A stretch of 64,000 nt of DNA from Acanthamoeba castellanii str. Neff (GCF_000313135.1 NW_004457586.1:354267-418266), one strand, 5' to 3'. Counted from the stretch's first letter, positions 12,762 to 25,407 are shown. Program-made: numbers and translations. The notes: generated by a model not told the origin, from the sequence alone.

Positions 12762-15700
12762 CTAGTATCTTGTGCCCTCCGCGTGCTTCGCGTATAATTC
12801 GAGTACCTGGAGAACACGGTGAGGTGCTGGTTGTTGGGTGTTGTACTGCATGGTTGTGGGTGCGTGCCGTTTCGGGTGGTGAAGCGTCCTCTGGCTTCTT
12901 GTCGGTCCGCTCGCGCTTGAACCGCGGAAACCGAAGCGACAAGCCTCGACCGTCCAACTTGACGGTTGAAAAGATTAGTGAGCAGGTTGTTGTTGTGTGC
13001 GAGCAGTGAAGGCCAAACGTAGAATGAGGTGTACCAGGTGGGCGGCAGCCGGGTAGGTCGGGGACAGGGATATTCCTGCGGCGTGCACCTCCCACACAAG
13101 GGTCGGCTTGAACCACACGTCCGGTTCGGCTCCGTAACGGTAGTAGGAGAGCGGCTTGGCCAAGAGGTTGTCGCCTTCATTGAGGTACTTGGCCGTTGCG
13201 AGCAGGAACTCGTCGCTAAACCCAGTCATGCACTGCGTGTCGTGTCGTGTCATGTCGTTGGTCGTGTTGTGTCGTGTGGTCAGCTAGCACGACCTGCCTG
13301 AGTGTGTGTGATTGAATACCTTGCAAGTGGCTTGATACTCCTCATTTTCGGGATCCCATACGCCAAGGAGGTACGACCCGAAGACGCCGGCTCTCTTTCC
13401 TCGTCCATAGAATCCGCCCATCACCACCAGATCGAGTGTGTCCGCGCACCCCTCCAAGTAGTCGCGCTTCAGCTGAACGTGAGAGCACGAGAAACAGAGC
13501 TTAGCTCAACCACACACCACAACACATGCACCACAAGCAGCCTTAAGGTGAGTACCTTGAGCCACTTGAGTGAGCGTTTGCCAAGCTCATACGTAGCAGT
13601 AGCCTCGGTCCAGAGCTTCACCACAAGACCTTCTATGTGGGCCTGCTGGAGGGAACTATCGAAGTGGGCCGAGAGCTCTTCCGCCGTGGCAGCAAGCTGA
13701 GAAGTAGCCATCTGAAAGCCGCCATCCACTGGGACAAACTCACTCTCCAACCGCTTCCTTCGCTCAACCAGCGGCAGGTTGACGAGCACCTGGGCCACGC
13801 GAAAAACCTCAAAGTCTTAGTAAATGCAAGAGCCCCCGACCGAGGCCGTCGGTGGTACACGCGTACCTCCTTGTTGATGTAGAGTATATCGAAAGCGTAA
13901 AAGCAAACCTGCACTTTGATGGCGTCGAGGTCCACATTCTGCACGAGGATAGGGTAAATGCGCCTGAGTGCTGCGATTGTGTCGTCGCAATCGAATGTCA
14001 CTGCCCTACCTTTCTAGCCCGAGTCGTGAGAGTTTGGAAGGGGAGAATCTTCTTGCTCTCCCGATCGTAGGCCACGATTTCGCCATCTGAGATGAGAGGA
14101 ACGTGCGGTCTCGACTTTAGCGACAAACACAAACACACCTTGACAGAGCAGGAGGAGGTACTGACCGATGATGTAGCTCTGTGTCGTTTCTTTTTCGTAC
14201 TGCGCGCGCGCTCGTGTGAGGTTAGTGATAACTGTTAGAGGCACACATCAGGGTGAACTGCTGCTGTCCAGCATCTAGACAAACCTGAGGCAGGCAGGCG
14301 ATCAGGTCGGGAAACTTGGAAGTGTGGTCCTCGAGCCTCCTTGAATATACGGCGTACTTGTTGTCCCCGACTTTGTGTATCTGGCAGTTCGCGGTGAGAT
14401 GTGGACGCATGCAAACGAGCAGAACCGAAAGGAAGTAGGCTGCCAGGTACCTGGGCGCGCTCGCCGTCATATTTGTACTCACAAAGGAACTGCACGCCAG
14501 CGCCGAACCGAGCTACGATGTCTTCTGGTCCACTGCTCGGACTGCTTAGCATTGGCTTCACGGGTGTGCCTGGCGAACAAAAGGTTGCGTAAGCGTTGGA
14601 TGAAGGTAAGGTCGCCATGAAAGCTGCCGCCTCGGGTGGTCTGGGCGGTGGGGGGGGGTTGCCTGGTATCAGGAGATGCTCGTGAGAAAGGTCGAGCAGG
14701 TTCTCCTTCTCGAGAAGGAGCGGGATGATCGAGTCGTAGCAGGGCATCTCGTTGAAGGCACGCGTGACCAACTTGGCTACGCTCTTAAACTCTTCCTTGG
14801 AGGGCCAGCTCGCTGTCTGCGTGCTGTTGCTGCTGCTTCGCTTCTCAATGAACAGCGCATGGGCTAGCGCGACATACAAGGTTTTCTCAAGCACCTGACA
14901 CATGCACAACACAATGCGTTCAAGTCAGAATAGTGTGAATACAGCCAATGCGCAATCGAGCAAGCCTGGTGTTACCCCTATTCGGAGATTCCCCTGCAGG
15001 ATTCGGATGATGTAGCGAGCCTCTTCTTTCTGACACGAGACGAGCAGCTGCTTGATCGTGTCTCGCTTCCTTTTCGTCGACTGGATCTCGCGTGAGTGCC
15101 ACCTAAGTGCATTGCGAGGGATCGGTGTCACGTACCTCGTTCCCCTTGAGCGTTGTTACGGTGAGCAGCGTCTTGTGGAGAGCGCCGCAGGTGAGAGAAG
15201 AGGCCGCACGGGTCCAAATGGTCTTCTGCCGGCCCTTGGCAAGCTCACCTACCAGCCCTACGTCTCCGGTTTCCTTCATATCGTTCTTCAGACTCTCGGC
15301 ACTGCGGCCACTCGCCTCCGATATCGCTCGCATCAACTGCGTATGCATATGTTATGTGAAAACTTAGTGCTCCCACCCATTGCAGGTGGAAGTACACGTG
15401 ATGATGATGTACCATCGAATCGCCAACGCCAAGTTCAATCCCGAGGTGTGGTGGAGCGATCTGTGATCGCAAGTGTGTTCAACAACAGTGAGCTCCCTGT
15501 TGGGTACGGCCGCAACATAGGCTGGCAGGGCATGTGTACATACCTTGTTGGAACAAAGATAAAAGCACGCTACGAGATGCTCGGGCGACGTCTTAATGAT
15601 ACATCTGGAAGCGGGTGGTGGCAATTAGTATGAGGGATCACACCACACAGCAGCGGAGGCAAGAGTCACCTGAACATGTTGGTCAGTAGTTCTACAATCT

Positions 15701-16529
15701 TTAACCGCCCGTTCGTGGATTCCACTGTTCTGAATGCGTTGACGACGTGCATGAAGGGAACACTGTGCGGCAGACCCGAGTCAGTTGAACTGTCACGCGA
15801 GGAAAGGGAAGGGAAGAGGGCGTACTCGGCACCAGCCTCCCAGAAAAGATAAGCTGCCGGCTTGAATTTGGCCACTGGTGCGCACAGCATCTCCGCCCGC
15901 TCTTGAGCGAACACGCTCGAGGATGGTGGTGCCGCTGGTGCCGCTAGCACCTTGGCTGGCGCAGGGAGGCTTTCCCTCTCATCCGAGTATTCTCCTTCGG
16001 CCTCGTCCGTGCCTTTGCCCACCGCACGCATCAGATCGCACGCGGTGTTGAAGGTGTCACCGTGGTAACAGCTGACAGGTACCGTCTTCGAGGTCGATCA
16101 CTTCGGCCTTGCATGGCGCTGTCGATCGGGCACTGGCCTCATGTTTGGCACATCCAGACAGCCGGGAATCTCCGCCGCTAACGACTGCCGGCTCTTCTCC
16201 CTCCGGGTCAGCTGCGGCTTCAGCACGCGATGCCTCAGCTGGGCTCTTCTTCGCCCCTTGTGTGAAAAATGAACTGTGCCACGGAGGTCAACTCCCCGCA
16301 ATAAAGAAGAGAAGGGAGGGAGACTACGTAATGCTGGTCTGCTGTTGGTGGTGCGGCTGGTCTAGCCTGGCCTTTTTCGCGCTTCCTCCTGTAGGCACAG
16401 TCACCCCCCCCCCCATCCGCTTTAACCCTGCGGTGCAAAAAAGAGAGAGAGAGAACGCGGCGGTGGAAGAAGAGAAGAAGTACGTGCAGTGGAAGAGGCC
16501 CTTTTGGGGGCAGCAGCACCTCGCTTCAT
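12762..16529 (-). CDS. LIG1: ATP-dependent DNA ligase I
   Basis: Seals nicks between Okazaki fragments and during repair in the nucleus. The start at 16529 gives a short basic N-terminus (MKRGAAAPKRASSTA), and the following exon (about 16260-16085) is acidic and disordered, as in other ligase I N-termini. The DNA-binding domain follows (about 16030-14640, with AFRTVESTNGRLKIVELLTN and LGIELGVGDS). The adenylation motif is EYKYDGERAQ near 14490, with its nucleophilic lysine. Further motifs are YAFDILYINKE, EGLVVKLW, KRSLKWLKV and the OB-fold motif GRGLSLRFPRFKRERTDKK. The last exon reads LELYAKHAEGTRY and ends in a TAG at 12762-12764. Twelve or more exons; internal junctions are approximate. 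The order and spacing of motifs match eukaryotic ligase I rather than ligase III or IV. Confidence 0.9.
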
Positions 16530-16647
16530 TGCCCCGTCCGTAGTGTGTCCAATTCTGATCAGAAACTTCAAGAGATGAGCAAGCCCCAATTTACTCCAGG
16601 AAAAATTTACGCGAACCGGTCTGTACAACAAAAGGGGCCAAGCTCGT

Positions 16648-18066
16648 TCAAGGGAGGATGACCAAGGCCTCCGATGTGGGCTGTGGGGCGGCGTCGTCAT
16701 ATTGGCTACGGCGGAACACGGCCCTGAGACGCTCGTCCCGTCGCTCGTGATCCCTGGGCAGCCATTTGCCGCTGGCCAGCAGAAGCTGCTCCATCACGAG
16801 CCGAAGCCGGTCCTGTTCATCCACGCACGACAGCAGAGAAGCCACCACACGAGCAGCGCTGCCCTCTGTGTTGTTTTCGTCTGGTAGCAAGTATCGCGGC
16901 TATTAGTACACATGAAGTGACATGCGGCGCTGCGTGTGGCATACCCTTCTCCTTGCCCTTGCTATCGCAGACCAGTGTGGGGCTGAGCGTTTGAATCAGC
17001 TCGACGACCACTCCAGTCACCACCTCCACCAGCTGCTGCCGTCGTTCGACTTTGCTTCCTTCCAGCTTCTGTGCTTCCCTGTGGTGACAGTCACGTGCGC
17101 GCATTGGAGTACAATACAAGGATGAGGAATGTGAACAGAGCTCAGGCCCAGAAAAAAGAGACGTGCAAGCTATACCGGATGTCCTTCTTGATGTCCAGGA
17201 ACACACGTGTCTCTTCCTGTGCTCCTTCGTCTCCAAGCACGGAGGGCGGAAGCCCTTGCAGGATGCTGGTTGCGACGAGCATGCATGGACGCGTGAGCAA
17301 GGTGGCCATCATCCGGGGAACACGTGAGAGAGAAAGAGAGGCGGCACCTGTGAAGCTCGGTCTGCTCCGCCTGATTGAGGGCAGCCGCCAGTGATAGCAC
17401 GAGACCTTCCAGGCCATCGTCATCGCTCTGGCCACACACCCGGCAAGGTCAGCTGCATGAAGCAGCCGGGGAGGACTATGGAGATCCGTGGCCACGTACC
17501 TCACGTCGCAGCAGGGCAGCCTCCTTGGCGCGCTCAGCTTGTGCGGCCAGGTGCTGGCGCGCCCAGGTGAGCACGTTGCGGGCTACCGTGACGCTCAGCA
17601 GCCGGTTGGCCTCCTTCGTCCGCTCTGGCCCAGCCAAAGGCGAGGCCCCCTGTTGCACAATGTCAACAGGTGTTGTAGCGCCGGTCTCGTCGTCCACGAT
17701 GGCTGGCGTGGCAGAATGCATGCTTCTTCCATCAAAGACGCGGAAGATGCGATGAAGCTCTGCGATGAGATGGTGCTCGTCCAGGGGGCTGGGCTGCCGC
17801 CGTAAGCTCTCGACGATCGTCAAAATCTGTTGGATTTGTTCCGTCTCAGAGTTGAGCTCGGTTCGTTCGTCAAGCAAGAGTCTCGCCCGCTCCTGTTTCT
17901 CGATCGTAGCCAGACTGATGATGGGCATAGCTGCTTCGTGCGCGGTGAGCCGCTGTCCCTCAGCAATTGTCACATCTCCTATGTCTCCTGTACCCGTACT
18001 GCATGTGGAGAAGAAGCCTCCAAACCACGACCAGGGCCACCCACTGCTCATCTCTTGTGGCTCCAC
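16648..18066 (-). CDS. Unidentified Ala/Leu-rich helical protein
   Basis: An open frame runs from ATG 18066 (MEPQEMSSGWPWSWFGGFF) for almost 600 bases. It continues through four shorter exons separated by GT-AG introns and ends in a stop at 16648-16650. The protein is mostly amphipathic helix with many Glu, Arg and Leu residues (for example ATIEKQERARLLLDERTELN and RRQQLVEVVTGVVVELIQTL). The N-terminus has a Trp/Phe patch that could bind membrane. I see no catalytic motif and cannot name a family. It lies 118 bp upstream of the ligase start on the same strand and is divergent from the TPR gene. Confidence 0.55.
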
Positions 18067-18385
18067 TTCTGTTTCACACTTTTCCCTTTTTTCCTGGAGC
18101 GAAAGAAAAGGAAATTGTAAAAAGAAAAGGAGTGGGGGAAAAGAAATGCCTGAGAGAAAAACTTGACAAAAAGCGAGAAGATGAAGCGCCTCACGCCACG
18201 AGACCTGCCGCGGAGTTGTTGGAGAAACAGTGCCGCCGTGCCTTTAGTAGCGGCAGCAAGAGGTCAGGCCACTGCGCTCCGATGCCAGCTTCCGCGCGCT
18301 TGTACGACCCCCCCCTCCAATTTTAAATACTACAGCCTACTTTGCTTTCTCTTCTTGGGCCCGACCCTCGTCGACTCTCAAGCTT
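18067..18385. promoter_or_regulatory. Intergenic region between divergent genes (candidate bidirectional promoter)
   Basis: About 320 bp separate the divergent helical-protein and TPR genes. The part next to the minus-strand gene is A/G-rich (GAAAAGGAAATTGTAAAAAGAAAAGG). A C-run followed by TTTTAAATACTACAG lies at about 18306-18335 and is the only AT-rich core-promoter-like element seen. No RNA gene or convincing ORF was found. Confidence 0.35.
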
Positions 18386-19588
18386 ATGCTCTTTTTGATG
18401 GCTAACAGGTCTGTCCCTCCCCTCACAATCCCCATAGCTGCCTGGGACTGCGTACGGTCATCGAGTACCACCTGTTGGGGCGTATCGGCAGGGAGGGTGG
18501 CCAGCAGCAGTGCCGGCATCCGACCCAAGAACTCTCATCAGCGCAGGCACTACGCCGCAGGCTCGTCCGCAGGGCAGCCCGACGCGTCGCAGGGCGTGGC
18601 GGATGCGGCACCCCTGTCGCCAGCAGCCAAGGCCAGCCTGGAGAACGCCAGCAAGCTGATGGAGAAGGCCAGCGTCAAGTTTGAGGCCGAGGACTACGCG
18701 GGAGCGCTGACGCTGTACCACGACGTGCTCAAGCTGCGCGAGGGCGCTCTCGGCGCCGCGCACCCCGACGTGGGTGAGGCCTACCACCTCGTGGGCGAGA
18801 CCCTGTGGACGCTGGGCAAGTACAAGGAGGCCGAGGCGGCGCTCAACCGCAGCTTGGCCATCATGCGGAACCACCTGGGGCCGAAGCACAAGGCCGTGGG
18901 CTCCATCCTGAAGAACATCGCCGAGTGTCGCCAGGCCTACCTCAACGACGACGAGACCAAGATCGCCCCCGCCAAGCGCGCCAAGGTGCTGGAGCAGACG
19001 CTCCCGCTCATGGTCGAGGCCACCGAAATCGCCCAGGCCCACGCAACCGGCGCCGAGGACGACGACTACCTCGACGCCGTGTACGCCCTGGGCGAGGTCT
19101 ACATCCAGCTCGAACGATACGCCGAGGCCCTGCCCTGCTTCGAGAAGACCCTCCCGTCCTTCCTCAAGAACGCGGCATCCGACAGCATGGACACCCTCCT
19201 GTGCTGGCGCAACATGTCTGCCTGCTACCGGGTGCGCCGCCACTTGTCCTGGGCTTCGTGATGATGATGGCGCTTGTGTCCGCCACTTGACCGGTTCCTG
19301 ATGACACTGTGTCTGGTCGTGGTGGTGTGCCATGGCGTGCAGGCGTTGGGCGACGTCAAGAAGTGGGAGGAAGCTGAGGCCAAGGTGGCCGAGATCGAGA
19401 ACCACTGGAAGAACGAGACCGGCAGCGAGATGCACGACCTGGCGAGCATGCGCGAGACCATGATGGCTATGGGCCTGGAGAAGGAGCTCTCCCAATTCGA
19501 CGACACATACCAGGAGCTCCTCACCGACGAGGACAAGGCCAAGCTCAAGCGGAAGCCCACCGACAAGCAGCCGGCCAAGCCTTCTTAG
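18386..19588 (+). CDS. Tetratricopeptide-repeat protein, probably organelle-targeted
   Basis: Two exons, 18386-19231 and 19343-19588, join in phase 0 and give 363 residues. The middle holds kinesin-light-chain-like TPR units (DYAGALTLYHDVLKLREGAL, KYKEAEAALNRSLAIMRNHL and RYAEALPCFEKTLPSFLKN), which serve as protein-interaction scaffolds. The C-terminus is charged helix ending KPTDKQPAKPS. The N-terminal 60 residues are poor in acidic residues and rich in Arg and Ser (RPKNSHQRRHYAAGSS), like a mitochondrial presequence. The true start is uncertain: splicing from the inner ATG at 18399 through two tiny introns would also reach the TPR frame. No enzyme domain is visible. Confidence 0.75.
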
Positions 19589-19632
19589 AAACCGCAAACT
19601 TGGCGTTTCTTGTTTTGTTGTGTTTCAAAAAG

Positions 19633-20520
19633 ATGGAGCGGAGCACCACCCTAGCGAACACAAGATGTGCCACTCGGCGCGCCGCGGTGCTGACAAGCCA
19701 CTTGCAAGGCCTGTGCCACCAGCAGCCCCCTGTGCAGCTCCGTGGTAATCACTCCCGGGCCTGAAGATGAAGAAGATGAAGAGGATTTGTGGAGGTGGGC
19801 TAAGAGGAGGAAGGGTGCGAGGGTGGGGATGGGGGGAGCAGTGCCACCACAACCACAACCACAGCGAAGAGCAAAGGGCTGCGTGAGGTCACGAACTACT
19901 ACTGCAGAGACCAGAGCTTCATGTGCTTCGGGTGCTCCACCCACAACGCGGCCAGCCTGGGCCTGCGCTTCTATTACGACCAGGAGCACGATGAGGCCGT
20001 GAGCTTCTTCAGCGCCTCCTCGGCCCACTCCAGCTTCCCGGGCGTGGTCCACGGAGGCATCATCTCCGTCCTTGCCGATGAGGTCGCCTACTGGGCTCTT
20101 CAACTTCAGGTCCGCCTGACCACCTCCACCACACTTCCTGCCCTTCAATTTTCACACCAACCTCAGGCGAAGCGGCCAGCCCTCACCACGCGGCTGGACG
20201 TGCGGTACCTCCGACCGGCTCGTGTGGGGAGCACCCTGGAGGTTCGCGCCAAAGCCAAGCCCGCTGAGGCCAAGCAGGTACTGCACCCACGACAGCAAAG
20301 GGAGCGGCTGCTGCACTCTTCTCCAAACCTTTCTCTAATGGGCTGGCTCCCTTGGTCACGACAGGCAACCGTGGCGGTCCGGGTGCTGGACGAGAAGCAG
20401 CAGGTGTGCGCCCAGGCCACGGTCACCTACGCTCTGGTGGCCCAGGCCGCCATGAAGGCGGTGCTCGGTCCTGTCGTGGAGACCTACTCCCGGTGGGCTC
20501 AGGAGACGACGCCTCAGTGA
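19633..20520 (+). CDS. Hotdog-fold thioesterase (PaaI/THEM-like)
   Basis: Four exons, 19633-19744, 19865-20109, 20167-20277 and 20365-20520, join in frame to give 207 residues. This family hydrolyses acyl-CoA thioesters. The diagnostic core is FPGVVHGGIISVLADEVAYW, with the catalytic-loop HGG, preceded by a Cys-rich MCFGCSTHNAASLGLRFYYD that matches the usual CFACG...GL.F start of this class. The strand LTTRLDVRYLRPARVGS closes the fold. The first exon is Arg-rich with no acidic residue after Glu2, so mitochondrial import is possible. It starts 45 bp after the TPR stop on the same strand. The acyl substrate cannot be told from the sequence. Confidence 0.82.
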
Positions 20521-20614
20521 TTGGGGTGCGCAAAGGAGACTTGAATGACCCTTTTCGCTCTGTACATTCGCTCGATGTGTGCCCTGTCACAGGAGCTGTG
20601 GTGTCGTGTCCGCT

Positions 20615-23600
20615 TCACTCGCCCTGTTCGGCTGAAGAGGAGCTGTCGTCGTCCAAGAAGCGCACTCGCTTGGGTGGCGTGCCGTGCGCGGCCGCCTGAA
20701 TTGAGTCCGAGACGTCGTCATCCGGCCCAACTGAGCCCTGCAGTAGTAGTGCACGGCCCTCCTCAGCGCCGTCCCTCGACCGCTTTCGTACCACGTCGTC
20801 GGTGGAGGGTTCCCTCGCGCTGCTGGAGGAGCTGGTGGTGGAGGTGCTGCTGGCGGCTCCCTCTTCTGTTACAGTTTCGCTCTCGTCTGGCTCCATGAAC
20901 CGCACTCTCTTCACAGTCTTCTTCCTCTTCTTTTCCCGCCGCAGGTCGATCGAGGCGATGGCCTGTTCGCCCTCGTCCTCCACGTCGTCAGACTTTTCCT
21001 TGCCCTTGGAGCGCGGGTCGTCGCGGGCGTCGCCGGCTCGACCGAAGAGCTGGCGCGCCCTCTTGCCCAGGATGACACCCGGATCGCCGTCTTCATCCTC
21101 GGCCTCGGCGCCATCGCCGCCCAAACGATGGATGAACTCCAGTGATCGCAGCAGCGAGTGAACCTTGCGCTGCGCCTTGAGCTCGCTCTCCCCCTTCGTC
21201 GCTTCTGTGGGCCAAAACGAGTGAGGGATTCCATCACTGTGTGTGTGTGTCGTGTGTGTGTCGTGTCGTGTCGTGTGTGTGTGCCGTGTGTGTGCCGTGT
21301 CGCGTGTCGTGTGTGTCTTCGGTGGGTTGGGGGGTACCGGTCTGGGGAGCGAGGGACTTGTCCTGGTTGAAGGTGAGGATGGTGGCCTCGATGGTGTTCT
21401 CCATGACCAGCTTCTCCACGAACACCTCCTTTGTCTGCCCGATGCGATGAGCTGATGATGTGGCGCAGCGGAGCGGAGGCTCGGTACGGTCAGTGACCGA
21501 CCACCAGCTGTGCACCACCACAAGAAGGACGTCTAAGCGCGCGTAGTGCAGGAAAAACGTACCTCGCTTGATGGCCTGCCGCTCCACCGACGGATCCCAC
21601 ACTTGATCCACGAAGAAGACGTGCGACGCCGCGGTGAGGTTGATACCGAAGGCTGCGGGTGGGGCGAAGGGCATGTGAGCGCACGAGCGACGAGAGGTTA
21701 CTAAATAAAAGCACTTGAGCGACACCCATGGCTGGTGGTCGTACCTGCCAGCTCCGTCTTCATGAGAATGACCCGAACGTAATCGCTCGTATTGAACGTG
21801 GTAAGTGCGCTCGCTCGGGCTGCGGGCGACTGCAGTGAGGTGTCTCACGTCAGATGAGAGAGAGAGAGGTGCCACTGCGCAGGCGCGATACGTAACGGAA
21901 TGAGAGCCGTAGAAGAACTCGCAGAAGGGAAGGCCGACATGCCGCAGCGCCTGGCGTAGGATTAGCAGCACGTGCACGAACTGGGAAAAGATGATCGCCT
22001 TCGACCCCTCTGGAAGCTGTCGTCATTGACAAAGGAGAAGAAGAAGATGGTGAAGAAAGAAGAAGAAGAGACGTATGAGCTGTAAAGGGAGATGAAGTGG
22101 GAGAGAGGAGGGAGGTAACCTGCTGCAGCCGATCGAGCAAGTAGGTGAGCTTCGTGGAGTTGACCTCGGACAAGGGAATGTAGGCGGCCTCGGGCAGGGC
22201 GGACTTCAACAGGAGCGAGGTGGCACCGGCCGATGCCGCCGCAGACGACGAAGCGGCGGCCGTAGGCGACGCCGCCACAACGCCGCCTGGGTGAACGGGC
22301 GCCGCCGCCTCCTCGCATGCCGGCGCCGAGCTCGTCGTGGGCTGTACAGGCGCTGTGGGAGTAGTGGGTGACAGCAGTGGCAGCGGCCTTGCGAAAGAGT
22401 CCGAGAAGGAGAAGGACGGCGGGGAGCTCACCGGAACCGTCGACGGGTCCCTGTCGACGCTCGGTGTGGGAGGCGGGTCCGTGGGTGCGGGTGCGGGCGC
22501 GGGCGCGGTTTCCATCGCTGGGAGAGAGTCCTCCATGACTTCCTCGCAGACGAGGGCAGCAGCCGCCGCCGAAGCAATTGCGATGGGCGGCGATACGGGC
22601 GTCGACGGGGTATCCGAAGGGCTGAATCGCTGGAGGCGCAGTTGGCGAAGGACCTCCAGCGACGGCCCTGCGGTCGGGGGCGGCGCCGGTGCTGAGCCCT
22701 GTCGGCCCAGGTCGGCCGGCTGCTCTTCCCTCGGTGGACCGGGCGGAGGAGAGGAGGAGGGAGGGCCCGGCGCAGCTGCGTCGTTGTGTAGGTCGAGCGA
22801 AGCGTCTCTCGGAGACACCAGCAAATGGGCCTCGAGCGTGTGGTCGCCCGCGATCATGATCTCCACCACGCTCTGCAGGTCCGCGACCTCCGGCTCGGAC
22901 AGCTCCCCTCGCAGCTTCGGATCGTGCAGCTGCTCGCTGGCCACGTCGAGACTGGGAGGATTGATGGAGGTGGGCAGAACAGCGTTGGCCACTTCAGATC
23001 GGCAGCACGCACGGGGGGGGGGGTTGTGTACCAAAGCTCGCGCTGCTCTCTGTCGAGAGGGGTGAAGTGGAAGCAGTAGAGGATGAGGTTGGTGAGCGCC
23101 CGTTGCGCGTACTTGCGGTTGGCGGGGTGGAGGAAGGAGTCGGGACCGGAGCCGCGCGAAGCGATCAAATTGGTTTTGATCTGCGACACGATTTCGTTGT
23201 ACTTCTGCCTTTCTGAGTCGTTGAGCTTCAACTGCACCACTGCACGATGGTGGCCATTAGAACATTGTGCGCCGACACACACACACACACACACACAGTA
23301 CCGGAGGTGTGACACTCGGGCAGGGCGATTTCTTTGTCGATGTCCTCTTGCTTGTTTTTGATCATCACCTGCGAGAGGATGTCGAGGAGGCGCTGCTCCG
23401 CGGCAGCGACGCCCTTGCGGATCGGCCGCACGATGTAATCGGCCCAGACCCTCCTGTCGCAGAAGGGCTCGTGCCCCAGGAACATGAGCAGGCCGAACAA
23501 GTGCTCCAGCTCCGTTTCCATAAGGAGGCCTGCACACAGACAGCATCAATCAGTACACAGACGTCAGCGGTGGTGGCGTTCACAGGGGATATGAGGGTGC

Positions 23601-25302
23601 GAGGTGGTTGCCTGGAGTGGGTGTGCCGGTGCAGGCCCACTTTCTCTCGCACAGGAGGTTGGCGGCGAGATTGGCCTGGTTGGACTGCTTGTTGCCCATC
23701 ACGTGGCCCTCGTCGATGATGAGACGCAGCCAGTACACTTGCATGAGCGGGCTCAGAGGCCGATAAGCTGATGCACAGAGGGGGAGGGGGGAGGGAGGGG
23801 AGAGAAAGGTGAGCCTCAAAGAGAGGGAAAGCAGAAGAGGAGCAAAGTCGCGGGTCAGCGCACTTTGGCACGACTTGCAGGTGGCGCTCCTTACGCCGAA
23901 ATCGCAGTAGCATCGCTCGGAGAACGAATTGTAGCCGTTGAGGGTGCATCTCTCCTTGCTGATCCTCGTGTGCGATGTGAGCACCACGTCGTATCTGTGT
24001 GGGAGGCGGCCCGTAAGAGTTCAAAGTGGTGAATGGCGGTGAGACGGGAGCAAAGTGGGTACTTGGAGAGCTCCTCGGGCGGAGGGAACTCTTGGTTGCT
24101 CTGAATGACCAGTATGCTGAGGTAGTTGTCCAGGGTGTACTTGTGAAACTCTTGGATCCACTGGTCTATCAGCGTGGCGGGAACCACGATCAATGTCGCC
24201 GCGGAAAGATACATCTGAATCGCCAGAGGGAGGCCCTTCCGAGGCGTGCCGTCGCCTGCGCATTGAACAGCGCATTGTTGAGTCCAGACGACCAATACCA
24301 CACACACAACACACAACAACACCAGGGTAGGGGCATACCAGAGGTGCCACGGGCTTGGGCGTCACCTTCGGAAGAACTGGACGCGCGCCGCCGTTCCGAT
24401 GAGCGAGGCGGTTTTTTGGTGTCCTGTCGCTTGCGGTGGTGATCGTAGAGTATGTAGGGGGAGGGCAGCGCTTGGATGAACTCCCGCAGCTCCACCGGCA
24501 AGTTCATCCGTTCGAGCTGTGCGCCGGTGGCGCACTTGACCAGCGAACCGGCGAGCGCCTTTAGCGACAGCACGGACCCGTTGTCCACCGCTTCGTCCGA
24601 CCACTCGCACGGCAGAACATCGGCGGATGCCGCTGCGGCAGCTGTGAGCGTGCGCCATTGTGAGTGAGCGAACAACAATACCGCGTGGGTGCTCTTGTTC
24701 GGTCATCGTACCCTCGGCTCTCTTGGCTGGCAGAGCCGCCCTGTGTATCTTGTGGTGCCCTATCGGCGTGCACTGCGTGCCCTTCGTCAGCAGGATGATC
24801 CCGATGCAGATCAGCGTCTTGCCCGTCCCCTGCAGGTCGAGAAAACTACTTAGCCGTGTAAATATGCGGGAGGCGGACGCGGCTTGCTCAATGGCGGCGC
24901 TAACGGCACCATCTCCTCACACAGAATGCCTCCCTTCTTGCCGCAGCCCTTCTCTTGTTTGTACATCTGGGTCATGGACACCTGTGGAACACCGGATGAA
25001 GGAAGTTAACGGACAGGCCGTAACTGACCCTGCACATCCGGGGGGGGTGCAGGTTGTCGTGAAGGCAGCACCTTTTGGTAGGTGTACATGGCCACCCCCG
25101 AGCGCAGGCCGTCCGGGGCGGGAAGGGGCGACAGGGACGGGGCGGGTAGTGCCCGGTACAGCGACTCAAGAGTGAAGCCACGCACGCTGTCGGATGTTGC
25201 GGTGGGCTCCTCGCTTTGAGCATTTGCCCGTTGCTTTTTCAACACTGGCCCCCCTTTCGCTGCCGAAGAACGGCGAGGCTTCTTCTTGCCTCGACGTTGC
25301 AT
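20615..25302 (-). CDS. SNF2-family ATPase (Rad5/Rad16-like helicase fold)
   Basis: Predicted ATP-driven chromatin or DNA translocase in the nucleus. I chose the start at 25302 (MQRRGKKKPRRSS), which gives a basic NLS-like N-terminus; an upstream in-frame ATG at 25473 would overlap the divergent TRAPPC2L gene. The ATP-binding segments GGILCEEM and GTGKTLICIGIILLTKG lie on two exons split by an intron. Motif Ia-like TLIVVPATLIDQWIQEFHKY is at about 24185-24120 and the Walker B box is DEGH (IIDEGHVMGNKQ) at about 23720. Motif III is ACTGTPTPG. The second lobe has KAIIFSQFVHVLLILRQAL and AHRIGQTKEVFVEKLVMENT. A Pro/Ala/Ser-rich insert of roughly 250 residues lies between the lobes (about 22900-22150). 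The tail is acidic and Ser-rich with two copies of KRVRF. No RING finger is visible. Stop codon at 20615-20617. Confidence 0.85.
21239..21316. repeat. GTGTC/GT microsatellite in an intron
   Basis: Imperfect GTGTGTC and CGTGT units fill an intron of the SNF2 gene between the AHRIGQ-containing exon and the C-terminal exon. Confidence 0.8.
23275..23297. repeat. AC dinucleotide repeat in an intron
   Basis: About eleven AC units in an SNF2 intron, next to a donor on the minus strand. Confidence 0.8.
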
Positions 25303-25407
25303 CTTTGCTTCTTTTCGCTTTTCAATTTTCTTTTCCTTTTGTTCTGCTAGAAATTTACGGAGATAATCAGTAGATTCAATAAAAATACCAATCAACGACC
25401 AAGGAGG

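Noticed and set aside
18458..19597. 379-codon open frame antisense to the TPR gene
   Set aside because: It mirrors GC-rich codons of the TPR exon (Leu/Val/Gly/His-rich) and has no motifs.
22337..23065. 242-codon plus-strand open frame opposite SNF2
   Set aside because: Gly/Ser-rich shadow of the Pro/Ala-rich SNF2 insert; no start context or family.
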